From positions 1 to 31,058 of the forward strand of contig NZ_DASWSJ010000031.1 in the NCBI RefSeq assembly GCF_036402745.1: a DNA stretch of 31,058 nt. The letters run 5' to 3'. Shown in pieces: positions 6,575 through 13,996 of this stretch. Source of the stretch: Actinophytocola sp036402745 (lineage in GTDB: Bacteria > Actinomycetota > Actinomycetes > Mycobacteriales > Pseudonocardiaceae). The stretch's first letter is position 1. The number at the start of each line of letters is the position of its first letter. The translations under genes and the position numbers were made by a program. The notes beneath the pieces are model-generated. The model was not told where the DNA came from and made no database searches. It saw only the letters and a list, made by a program, of their open reading frames with translations.

Positions 6575-6841
6575 TCAGCCCGCGAACGAGTGGGCGATCA
6601 GCGCCGGGGTGGTGGCGATACCCGTGTAGGCACCGGCCACCAGCGAGGCGGCACCGTAGCCCAGGGCGCCACCACCGAGGATGAACGTGTTGTACGCGTC
6701 CCCGAACGTCGGGTAGGTACCCGGCTCCACCAGGCCCGGCAGGTCCCGCTGGTCGGCCGGGCTGGCACTCGCGAACGCCGGGGTGGCGATCATCGACAGT
6801 CCGACTGCGGCAGCGGCGACAACGCCAACCTTCTTCAGCAC
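6575..6841 (-). CDS. Small secreted protein with signal peptide
   Basis: The start is GTG 6841, because GGAG stands seven bases upstream and the encoded N-terminus is a classic signal peptide: L-K-K, a hydrophobic core, then T-P-A-F-A-S-A. The mature part is about 60 residues, rich in Gly/Ala, with a moderately hydrophobic stretch (I-L-G-G-G-A-L-G-Y-G-A-A) that could insert in or lie on the membrane. It has no cysteines, so it is not a typical long chaplin, and I do not recognise a family. The gene is monocistronic, with its own AT-richer upstream region and a shared strong terminator, suggesting abundant or developmentally regulated expression (inference). Confidence 0.7.
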   Translation of the reverse strand: MLKKVGVVAAAAVGLSMIATPAFASASPADQRDLPGLVEPGTYPTFGDAYNTFILGGGALGYGAASLVAGAYTGIATTPALIAHSFAG

Positions 6842-7439
6842 GTTTCCATCTCCTTCAACAATGGGGGTTTCGGGAAACTTCACGGGGTCCGTTCTTTGCA
6901 CTCCGTCGCGATCAATTTACTCGGAAACGAATGGCCGCGCGTCGCCAGATACTCCATCGTGTTACAGATTTCGGCATGTTCACCATTTCTGGGTTTCCGA
7001 GGGGGTTAATCGATACACCTGCGTGATCAACGCGTAAGCGCTTGGCAGCGTGCTGTGCCTGGTCAGCGGCCTGTCGGCGGCCTCGTGAGCGACCGGGGGT
7101 CGCCCGGACGGCGGATACCCCAGGTCAGCGGTCATGATCACTGCGTGTAATCGATGGATGCGTCCGCACGTGCGGTCACGAAACGAAAATCACCTGCGTG
7201 GCTGCCTGTCGAGTAGCCGCAACCCCGGGTAGCGTCCGAAGTAGCGGGTCGCGCCCACGCGGCCCGTTCCGGGAGGCCCAGGTCGTGATGGTGACGATCG
7301 AGAGGGCCGGCACCCGGCCCTCGTGGGCGACGCGGTCGGCGTCGAGGAGGCTCGAGACGCTGACCTGATCGCCCAGCCTGGGTGGGTGCCTGGCCCTACG
7401 AGGAGCGAGCGTGGGTGTCGCGTTCGCGTGGGAGTTGCC
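6842..7439. other. Gene-poor region with inverted repeats between secreted-protein gene and phoH2
   Basis: About 600 bp without a convincing gene. The left 200 bp is AT-richer and should hold the promoter of the secreted-protein gene. It contains GTTTC-GG-GAAAC at 6867-6878 and a 9-bp inverted pair, CTCGGAAAC at 6920-6928 and GTTTCCGAG at 6993-7001. The middle has the 12-bp palindrome CCGCACGTGCGG at 7164-7175. The right end holds a stable hairpin at 7302-7322. A 30-codon frame (7382-7474) overlaps the phoH2 start but has no support of its own. Confidence 0.6.
7302..7322 (+). promoter_or_regulatory. Hairpin in the phoH2 upstream region
   Basis: Perfect 9-bp GC-rich arms (GAGGGCCGG and CCGGCCCTC) enclose CAC. 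No T-run follows. It may be a leader hairpin or a remnant attenuator about 120 bp before the gene. Confidence 0.45.
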
Positions 7440-8780
7440 GTGACCGCTTCGCGTTCCTCAGGAGGCCCGGGTGACCACCGCCGTACTTATGTTCTCGATA
7501 CGTCCGTGCTGCTCTCCGACCCGTGGGCGGTGACCAGGTTCGCCGAGCACGCCGTCGTCCTGCCCCTCGTCGTGATCGGCGAGCTCGAGGGCAAGCGACA
7601 CCACCCGGAGCTCGGCTGGTTCGCCAGAGAGGCACTCAGACTGCTCGATGACCTGCGGCAACGCCACGGCCGGCTGGACAACCCGATCCCGATCGGCACC
7701 GACGGCGGCACTCTCCACGTAGAGCTCAACCACTCCGACCCCGGCGTCCTGCCACCCGGCTTCCGGGCCGACTCCAACGACGCCCGGATCCTGGCCTGCG
7801 CGCTGAACCTGGCCGCCGAGACCTCCGGGGTGGCCCTCGTCACGAAGGACATCCCGCTGCGGGTCAAGGCAGCCGCGGTCGGGCTGGAGGCCGACGAGTA
7901 CCGCGCGCAGGAGGTCACCCCGTCCGGCTGGACCGGGATGGCCGACGTCGAGGTACCCGCGGAGGCGCTGGACGCGTTGTTCAAGGACGGCGAGATCGAC
8001 CTCGCCGCCTACGGCATCGCCTCCGGCGGGGAGTACCCGACCAACACCGGCCTGCGGCTCATCGCCGCGTCGGCGAGCGCGCTCGGCCGGGTCACCAAGG
8101 ACAAGCAGGTCCAGCTCGTCCGCGGCGACCGGGAGGCGTTCGGCCTGCACGGCCGTTCCGCCGAGCAGCGGATCGCGCTCGACCTGCTGCTCGACCAGGA
8201 GGTCGGCATCGTCTCGCTCGGCGGCCGCGCCGGCACCGGCAAGTCGGCGCTCGCGCTGTGCGCCGGCCTCGAGGCGGTCATGGAGCGCGGGCTGCACCGC
8301 AAGGTCGTGGTGTTCCGGCCGGTGTACGCGGTCGGCGGCCAGGAGCTCGGCTACCTGCCCGGCTCGGAGACGGAGAAGATGCAGCCCTGGGCGCAGGCGG
8401 TGTTCGACACCCTCGGCGCGCTGGTCAGCAAGGCCGTGATCGACGAGGTGCTCGACCGCCGCATGCTCGAGGTGCTGCCGCTGACCCACATCCGCGGCCG
8501 CTCGCTGCACGACTCCTTCGTCATCGTCGACGAGGCGCAGTCGCTGGAGCGCAACGTGCTGCTGACCGTGCTGTCCCGGCTGGGCACCGGGTCGCGGGTG
8601 GTCCTCACCCACGACGTGGCGCAGCGGGACAACCTGCGCGTCGGCCGGCACGACGGCATCGCGGCGGTCATCGAGAAGCTCAAGGGCCACCCGCTGTTCG
8701 CGCACGTCACGCTGACCCGGTCGGAGCGCTCGCCGATCGCGGCGCTGGTGACCGAGATGCTGGAGGACCACGCGAGCTGA
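7440..8780 (+). CDS. phoH2: PhoH2: PIN-domain / PhoH ATPase fusion
   Basis: The N-terminal PIN domain begins R-R-T-Y-V-L-D-T-S-V-L-L, with the first acidic residue at about Asp20, and contains S-N-D-A-R-I-L-A-C-A-L. The C-terminal PhoH ATPase has Walker A G-R-A-G-T-G-K-S (Lys268) and Walker B V-I-V-D-E-A-Q (Asp364). Mycobacterial PhoH2 is an ATP-dependent RNA helicase/RNase. The in-frame start GTG 7440 follows GGGAG and adds about 14 residues that are not family-like. A perfect AGGAGG at 7460-7465 instead precedes GTG 7471, which is one base out of frame. Adding one C after it would read V-T-T-R-R-T-Y-V-L-D, the expected N-terminus. So either a real frameshift forced use of 7440, or the sequence has an error. 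Confidence 0.88.
   Translation: MTASRSSGGPGDHRRTYVLDTSVLLSDPWAVTRFAEHAVVLPLVVIGELEGKRHHPELGWFAREALRLLDDLRQRHGRLDNPIPIGTDGGTLHVELNHSDPGVLPPGFRADSNDARILACALNLAAETSGVALVTKDIPLRVKAAAVGLEADEYRAQEVTPSGWTGMADVEVPAEALDALFKDGEIDLAAYGIASGGEYPTNTGLRLIAASASALGRVTKDKQVQLVRGDREAFGLHGRSAEQRIALDLLLDQEVGIVSLGGRAGTGKSALALCAGLEAVMERGLHRKVVVFRPVYAVGGQELGYLPGSETEKMQPWAQAVFDTLGALVSKAVIDEVLDRRMLEVLPLTHIRGRSLHDSFVIVDEAQSLERNVLLTVLSRLGTGSRVVLTHDVAQRDNLRVGRHDGIAAVIEKLKGHPLFAHVTLTRSERSPIAALVTEMLEDHAS
7460..7465 (+). promoter_or_regulatory. Perfect Shine-Dalgarno pointing at an out-of-frame phoH2 start
   Basis: AGGAGG lies five bases before GTG 7471. That GTG opens only a 20-codon frame, while the phoH2 frame is shifted by one base. 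Confidence 0.6.
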
Positions 8781-8877
8781 GCCACCGCGGCGCCCGTCCC
8801 TGGTAGGGGTAGCCCCCGGGTGAAGTCGGGAGTTTCCCGGATGGTTCGGGGAAGGCGGACACGAGAGCGTTTATCTC

Positions 8878-9603
8878 GTGACCACCTACCTCGAGCCGAC
8901 CCAGGAGCGGGCGCCGCACCGGGTCCGCACCGCCGCCCCGCGGCCCTCCGTCTTCGCCGTCCGCCTCGGCCTCGCGGGCATCGTGCTGTCGGCGTTGTTC
9001 ATGACGCAGCTGACGGTCGCCGCGTGGGACCGGATGAGCGTGCTGGACACGACGATGTCCGACTACGTCTTCGTGCCCGGCATCGGCTGGATGTTCGGTG
9101 CGGCGGTGCTGTGCATGTCCGTGGCCGGCATCGGCGTGATCCTCGGCCTGGCCCGGATCCGCCTGCTGGACGGCACGGTGCTGCGCCTGGCCCTCGGGCT
9201 GGCCGCGCTCGGCTCGCTGCTGGCCGCGATCTTCCCGACCGACCTCGGCGAGTCGCTGTCGACCTCGGCGCAGATCCACCGCTACGCCGCGGGCGTGGTG
9301 TTCTTCTGCGTCCCGATCGCGACGTTCCTGGTGGCCCGCCAGCTGACCGGCGTCGGGTACCTCGCGGGGTACCGGAAGTGGTTGTACACCAACGTGATCG
9401 TCACGTCGGTGGTGCTGACGCTGTTCATGACGAGCCACTTCGGCGCGATGCCGGAGCTGTTGCGGGAGCTGAACGGGCTGTTCCAGCGGGTGCTGTTCGT
9501 GCTCGAGCTGACGCTGCTGGCCCAGGTCGTGCTGCTGCCGCTGCGCTTCCGGGCGCCGGCCGCGGTCGCCGCGGTGACCGTCCCGGCCCAGCGCGTCCGC
9601 TAG
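8878..9603 (+). CDS. DUF998-family integral membrane protein
   Basis: The 241-aa protein has about six hydrophobic segments: roughly residues 27-48, 62-86, 95-117, 133-153, 168-187 and 200-222. The F-P-T-D-L-G-E...H-R-Y-A-A-G pattern between the third and fourth segments is typical of DUF998. The family is uncharacterised and lies in the cytoplasmic membrane. The GTG start at 8878 is the first sensible codon before the conserved region; no clear Shine-Dalgarno sequence is present. The stop lies 8 bp from the convergent guaB1 stop, leaving no room for a terminator. Confidence 0.8.
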   Translation: MTTYLEPTQERAPHRVRTAAPRPSVFAVRLGLAGIVLSALFMTQLTVAAWDRMSVLDTTMSDYVFVPGIGWMFGAAVLCMSVAGIGVILGLARIRLLDGTVLRLALGLAALGSLLAAIFPTDLGESLSTSAQIHRYAAGVVFFCVPIATFLVARQLTGVGYLAGYRKWLYTNVIVTSVVLTLFMTSHFGAMPELLRELNGLFQRVLFVLELTLLAQVVLLPLRFRAPAAVAAVTVPAQRVR

Positions 9604-9610
9604 CCCGGGG

Positions 9611-11050
9611 TCACCAGCCGCGGGGCAGGGGGGCGCCCTCGGCGAAGCCGGAGGCGGACTGGGTGCCGACGATCGCCTTCGTGTGGAAGGACTCCAGGGT
9701 CGTCGCGCCGGCGTAGGTGCAGGCGGAGCGGACACCCGAGCAGATCGAGTCCAGCAGGTCCTCGACGCTCGGGGCGGCCGGGTCCAGGCGCATGCGCGAG
9801 GTGGAGATGCCCTCCTCGAACAGCGCCTTGCGCGACCGGTCGAACGCGCCGTCCGCGCGGGTGCGGGCGCTGACCGCGCGCTTGGACGCCATGCCGAAGG
9901 ACTCCTTGTACGGCTGGCCGTGCTCGTCGCGCTGCAGGTCGCCGGGGGACTCGTAGGTGCCGGCGAACCAGGAGCCGACCATGACGCTGGACGCGCCGGC
10001 GGCGAGGGCGAGCGCGACGTCACGCGGGTGCCGCACCCCGCCGTCGGCCCACACGCTCTTGCCGAGCTCGCGGGCCTGGCGGGCGCACTCGAGGACGGCG
10101 GAGAACTGCGGGCGGCCGACGCCGGTCATCATCCGGGTGGTGCACATCGCGCCCGGCCCGACGCCGACCTTGACCACGTCGGCACCGGCCTCGACGAGGT
10201 CGCGGACCCCCTCGGCGGTGACCACGTTGCCGGCCACGACGGGCACCGTGGGGCCGGTGTCGCGGACGGCCTTGAGCGCGGTGAGCATCTTCTCCTGGTG
10301 GCCGTGCGCGGTGTCGACGACGAGCGTGTCGATCTCGGCCTCGAGCAGGGCCTTGGCCTTGGCGGCGACGTCGCCGTTGACGCCGGTGGCGGCGGCCACC
10401 CGGAGCCGGCCGCGGTCGTCGACGGCGGGCCGGTACAGCTCCGCGCGCAGGGCGGCCACCTCGGTGAGGACGCCCGCGAGCCGGCCCTGCTCGTCGACGC
10501 CGAGCGCGATGCGGGCCGTGCGGCCGTGGAGCCGGTCGAACACCTCGCGGGGTGGCGTGTTCAGGGGCATGGTCAGCAGGTCGGGGTCGGCCACGTCGGC
10601 GACCCGGGTGAAGCGGTCGACGCCGAGGCAGGCGGCCTCGTCGACCACGCCCACCGGCCGGGCGTCCTCGTCGACCACGACGACGGCGCCGTGCGCGCGC
10701 TTGGGCAGGAGGTTGAGCACGTCGGCGACGGCGTCGCCCGGGGTGACCACGAGCGGGGTGTCCCAGACGGTGTGCCGCGACTTGACCCAGGCGACGATGT
10801 CGGCCACCACCTCGGGGTCGACGTCCTGGGGCAGCACGACCAGCCCGCCGCGGCGGGCCACGGTCTCGGCCATCCGCCGGCCGGCGACCGCGGTCATGTT
10901 GGCCACCACCACGGGAATCGTGGCCCCCGTTCCGTCCGATGTGGACAGATCGACGTCGAACCGGGACTCGACCGAGGAGCGGCCGGGGACCAGGAAGACG
11001 TCGTCGTAGGTGAGGTCGTAGCCCGGCGACGTGTCGTTGAGGAAGCGCAC
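9611..11050 (-). CDS. guaB1: GuaB1 family IMP dehydrogenase-related protein (probable GMP reductase)
   Basis: The IMPDH/GMPR TIM barrel carries paired CBS domains at about residues 95-205. Catalytic Cys303 lies in the G-P-G-A-M-C-T-T-R loop, and V-W-A-D-G-G-V-R and M-V-G-S-W-F-A-G-T are the phosphate-binding strands. Length (479) and sequence match the actinobacterial GuaB1 paralogue (Rv1843c type). Studies of the mycobacterial protein assign GMP reductase rather than IMP dehydrogenase activity, converting GMP to IMP for purine salvage. The GTG start at 11050 is seven bases from a TAGGCT -10 hexamer whose TAG is also the stop codon of the upstream ligase gene, implying a leaderless transcript of its own. 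Confidence 0.9.
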   Translation of the reverse strand: MRFLNDTSPGYDLTYDDVFLVPGRSSVESRFDVDLSTSDGTGATIPVVVANMTAVAGRRMAETVARRGGLVVLPQDVDPEVVADIVAWVKSRHTVWDTPLVVTPGDAVADVLNLLPKRAHGAVVVVDEDARPVGVVDEAACLGVDRFTRVADVADPDLLTMPLNTPPREVFDRLHGRTARIALGVDEQGRLAGVLTEVAALRAELYRPAVDDRGRLRVAAATGVNGDVAAKAKALLEAEIDTLVVDTAHGHQEKMLTALKAVRDTGPTVPVVAGNVVTAEGVRDLVEAGADVVKVGVGPGAMCTTRMMTGVGRPQFSAVLECARQARELGKSVWADGGVRHPRDVALALAAGASSVMVGSWFAGTYESPGDLQRDEHGQPYKESFGMASKRAVSARTRADGAFDRSRKALFEEGISTSRMRLDPAAPSVEDLLDSICSGVRSACTYAGATTLESFHTKAIVGTQSASGFAEGAPLPRGW

Positions 11051-11057
11051 GCGGTCG

Positions 11058-11063
11058 AGCCTA
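11058..11063 (-). promoter_or_regulatory. -10 hexamer for leaderless guaB1, overlapping the ligase stop codon
   Basis: TAGGCT on the minus strand is followed by seven bases and GTG 11050. The first three bases are the ligase TAG stop. Confidence 0.5.
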
Positions 11064-12572
11064 AGCGGTGGGCGTGGGGAGCATCGCGCGCACGGTGTCG
11101 ATGGTGTCGGCCTCGGGCGGCTCCTTGTCCGGCCGGTAGCGGACCACGCGGGCGAAGCGCAGCGCGACGCCGCCGGGGTAGCGGGAGCTGACCTGGACCC
11201 CGTCGAGGGCGATCTCGACGACGAGGTGCGGGCGCAGGTGCACGGCCCAGTCGCTGCGGTGGTCCTCGTACTTGGGGAACTCCTGGGTCTGCCAGGCGAG
11301 GAGCTCGTCGGTGAGGCCCTTGAAGGTCTTGCCGACCATGATCGGCGGGCCGCCGTCGGGGTCGCGGGCGCCGAGGTGGAGGTTGGACAGGTAGCCGGTG
11401 CGCCGGCCGTGCCCCCACTCGGCGGCGAGGACCACGAGGTCGAGGGTGTGGACGGGCTTGATCTTGCGCCACGCCTTGCCCCTGCGGCCGGCCTGGTAGG
11501 TGGAGTCGAGCTCCTTGACCACCACGCCCTCGTGCCCCTGGTCGAGCGCCCTGGCCAGCACGGCCTCGGCCTCCTCGCGGGTGGGCTCGAGGGCGCCGGG
11601 GATGACCAGCGCGTCGCCGACGGCCTTGTGCAGGGCGGCGTTGCGCTCGCGCAGCGGGGCGTCGACGAGGTCCTGGCCGTCGAGGTGCACGCAGTCGAAG
11701 AAGTACGGGTGGAGCAGCAGCTCGCGCTCGCTGGTGGCGCCGAAGCGGCTCATCGTCTCCTGGAACGGTCGCGGGCGGCCGTCGTCGTTGAGCGCCAGGG
11801 TCTCGCCGTCGAGCACGGTCCGCTCGGCCGGGAGGTTGCGGACGAGCTCGACGAGCTCGGGGACGGACTTGGTGATCTCGCGGAGGGTGCGGGTGAAGAT
11901 GTGCACGTCCGGGCCGTCCTTGTGCACCTGGATGCGGGCGCCGTCGAGCTTGTACTCGACCACCACCGACCCGGTGAGCGCCTCGTCGAGCGTGTCGCCG
12001 GGCGAGGCGAGCATCGGGCGGATCGGCCGGCCGATCTCGAGGCCGAACCGCGCCAGCGCCTCGGTGCCGCCGTGGAGCGCGGCCTCGGCGGTGGCCGCGA
12101 GCCGGCCGGAGAGCATGAACGCGCGGCGCACGGCCTCCTTGTCGACCTCGGCCGCCGCGGCGACGGCGTCGAGCATGACGCCCTCGAGCGCCCCCTGCCT
12201 GAGCTCGCCGGTGAGCAGATGCATGAGGAACCGCTGCTCGGCCACGGTGGCCGCGCCGAACAGCGTGCCGAGTAACTCGGTGCGCCGCTGGGCCGAGCCC
12301 TTGCCGCTGGTGCGCGCCACCTCGTCGAAGACCTGGTCGACCCGCTCCACGGTGAGCGACGGCGTGTCGGCGGGCTTGACGTCGAGCTCGACCAGCGTGC
12401 GCCAGCCGGCCCCGATCCGCCCCTGCCGCGGCGTGCCCGCGAGGAACCCGACGACGGTCCGCACGTGGTCGCCGGCCCGCCGGAGGAGCCCCGAGAGCGC
12501 CTCGACCTTGGCGAGCCGCGACCGCGTGGCCGAGACGGCCGCGGAGGTACGCACAACATCAGCGAGCAACAC
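11061..12572 (-). CDS. ligB: ATP-dependent DNA ligase (LigB type)
   Basis: This monomeric ATP-dependent ligase has the archaeal-like architecture: N-terminal helical DNA-binding domain (1-180), adenylyltransferase domain with nucleophile Lys208 in E-Y-K-L-D-G-A-R, D-G-E-T-L-A, F-F-D, H-E-G-V-V-V-K and W-R-K-I-K-P, then a C-terminal OB fold (about 395-503). It seals nicks in duplex DNA, probably in repair, alongside the essential NAD-dependent LigA. Length (503) and sequence match mycobacterial LigB. The GTG start at 12572 begins the conserved M-L-L-A-D-V-V. The gene is divergent from the pentapeptide-repeat gene across 47 bp. Confidence 0.92.
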   Translation of the reverse strand: MLLADVVRTSAAVSATRSRLAKVEALSGLLRRAGDHVRTVVGFLAGTPRQGRIGAGWRTLVELDVKPADTPSLTVERVDQVFDEVARTSGKGSAQRRTELLGTLFGAATVAEQRFLMHLLTGELRQGALEGVMLDAVAAAAEVDKEAVRRAFMLSGRLAATAEAALHGGTEALARFGLEIGRPIRPMLASPGDTLDEALTGSVVVEYKLDGARIQVHKDGPDVHIFTRTLREITKSVPELVELVRNLPAERTVLDGETLALNDDGRPRPFQETMSRFGATSERELLLHPYFFDCVHLDGQDLVDAPLRERNAALHKAVGDALVIPGALEPTREEAEAVLARALDQGHEGVVVKELDSTYQAGRRGKAWRKIKPVHTLDLVVLAAEWGHGRRTGYLSNLHLGARDPDGGPPIMVGKTFKGLTDELLAWQTQEFPKYEDHRSDWAVHLRPHLVVEIALDGVQVSSRYPGGVALRFARVVRYRPDKEPPEADTIDTVRAMLPTPTA

Positions 12573-12619
12573 GAGGCCATCATGCCCCCGCCCACCGACA
12601 ATCTGCGCTACGAAGAGCC

Positions 12620-13996
12620 ATGCCCGACGATCCCCGCGCCGACTTCGCCCCGGTCTGGCTGACCTGTACCGAGTGCCGCGGTGCGGTGTTCAGCGGGTTC
12701 ACCAGATGCCTGGCCCATCTCGGTACGGACCTCGAGCGGTACGTCGACCGGATCGGACCCGGTGCGGTCGTCGACGTCCGGGGCACCACGATCTCCGGGG
12801 AGCTCCTCGACCGGCTGCTCGCCGCCGTCTCGGACGCGCCCGGTCATCCGGTCCTGGGGTTCGCGCGGTTCGACCACGTCTGGTTCACCGGCGATGCCAG
12901 GTTCCAGAACGTGGCATTCACCCACGACGTCACGTTCACCCACGCCCAGTTCGACGGCTACGCGCTGTTCGACGGGGCGAGCTTCGGCCAGGACGCGGGC
13001 TTCGACCAGGCCCGGTTCGGCCGGCCGGCGCTCTTCCGGGACGCCGTGTCCGAGGGCGAGCTCCACTTCGTCAACGCACGGTTCGAGAAGCGGGCCTGGC
13101 TGGGGCCGCTGCGGACGACGGACCTGCGGTTGGACCGGGCCAGGTTCGAGGCGACGGCCGAGGTGGCGGTCGAGGCGGAGATCGTGCGGTGCCAGCTGAC
13201 CCGGTTCGAGGGTGGCGCGAACCTGCGCTGCTGCGGCTCGTTCGTCGACGCCGCGCAGACCACCTTCGGCGCGGCGTCGACGATCGTCGGGTCGGAAGGG
13301 GTCCATATCCTGTCCGACACCCCACGCGGGAACTGGATGCCACAGCTGGTGTCGTTGCAGGCCACCGATGTCAGCAACCTCGAGCTCGCCGACGTCGACC
13401 TGCGCTGGTGCGAGTTCTCCGGGGCGCACCGGTTGGACCAGCTCCGGTTCGCGGGCCGCTGCCCGTTCAACACGCCGCCGAGGTCCTGGCGGTGGACCCA
13501 GCGGCAGACGCTCGCCGAGGAGTACCCGTGGCGCGGGTGGGACGCCGGGACCCGGAGGGACCTGAACCGGCTGAGTCCCGAGCGGCTGGCGGCGCTGTAC
13601 CGGTCGCTGCGCAAAGCGTTGGAGGACAGCAAGAACGAGGCCGGCGCGGGCGATTTCTACTACGGGGAGATGGATGCGCGCCGCCACTCGTCCACCACCC
13701 GGTGGGCCGAGCGGCGGATCCTCGGTCTCTACTGGCTGCTGTCCGGCTACGGGCAGCGGGGCGGGCGCGCGCTCGTCGCCCTGCTCGTGCTGATCGCGAC
13801 GGTGACCGTGTTACTGCTGACGTGGGGGCAGCCGTTCGGGTCGGCCGCGCGGCTCGCGGTCGGTGCGGTCGTGTTCCGCGACGACGGCACGGACCTGACC
13901 GAGGCCGGCGCGTGGACCGTTCTCGTCGCGCGGTTCCTGGGGCCCGTGTTGCTGGCGTTGGCCGTGCTGGCGGTGCGGGCCCGGGTCAAGCGGTGA
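12620..13996 (+). CDS. Zinc-ribbon / pentapeptide-repeat / two-TM membrane protein
   Basis: The 458-aa protein has three parts. A short N-terminal C-x2-C-x10-C-x2-H cluster (Cys16, Cys19, Cys30, His33) looks like a metal site. A beta-helical pentapeptide-like region (about 78-180 and 255-285) repeats A-x-F/x-F patterns such as A-R-F, V-A-F, A-Q-F, A-S-F and A-R-F. The C-terminal part has the recurrent L-R-K-A-L-E-D-S-K-N-E-A-G-A-G-D-F-Y-Y-G-E-M signature and two hydrophobic segments (about 388-408 and 432-452) with a pore-loop-like stretch between. Related actinobacterial proteins are annotated only as pentapeptide-repeat proteins; an ion-channel-like role is a guess. The 3' end overlaps the convergent mocR gene by 11 bp. 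Confidence 0.75.
   Translation: MPDDPRADFAPVWLTCTECRGAVFSGFTRCLAHLGTDLERYVDRIGPGAVVDVRGTTISGELLDRLLAAVSDAPGHPVLGFARFDHVWFTGDARFQNVAFTHDVTFTHAQFDGYALFDGASFGQDAGFDQARFGRPALFRDAVSEGELHFVNARFEKRAWLGPLRTTDLRLDRARFEATAEVAVEAEIVRCQLTRFEGGANLRCCGSFVDAAQTTFGAASTIVGSEGVHILSDTPRGNWMPQLVSLQATDVSNLELADVDLRWCEFSGAHRLDQLRFAGRCPFNTPPRSWRWTQRQTLAEEYPWRGWDAGTRRDLNRLSPERLAALYRSLRKALEDSKNEAGAGDFYYGEMDARRHSSTTRWAERRILGLYWLLSGYGQRGGRALVALLVLIATVTVLLLTWGQPFGSAARLAVGAVVFRDDGTDLTEAGAWTVLVARFLGPVLLALAVLAVRARVKR

Noticed and set aside
9683..11191. Plus-strand open frame of about 500 codons opposite guaB1
   Set aside because: Antisense shadow with low-complexity Gly/Asp/Val/Ala composition and no recognisable domain.
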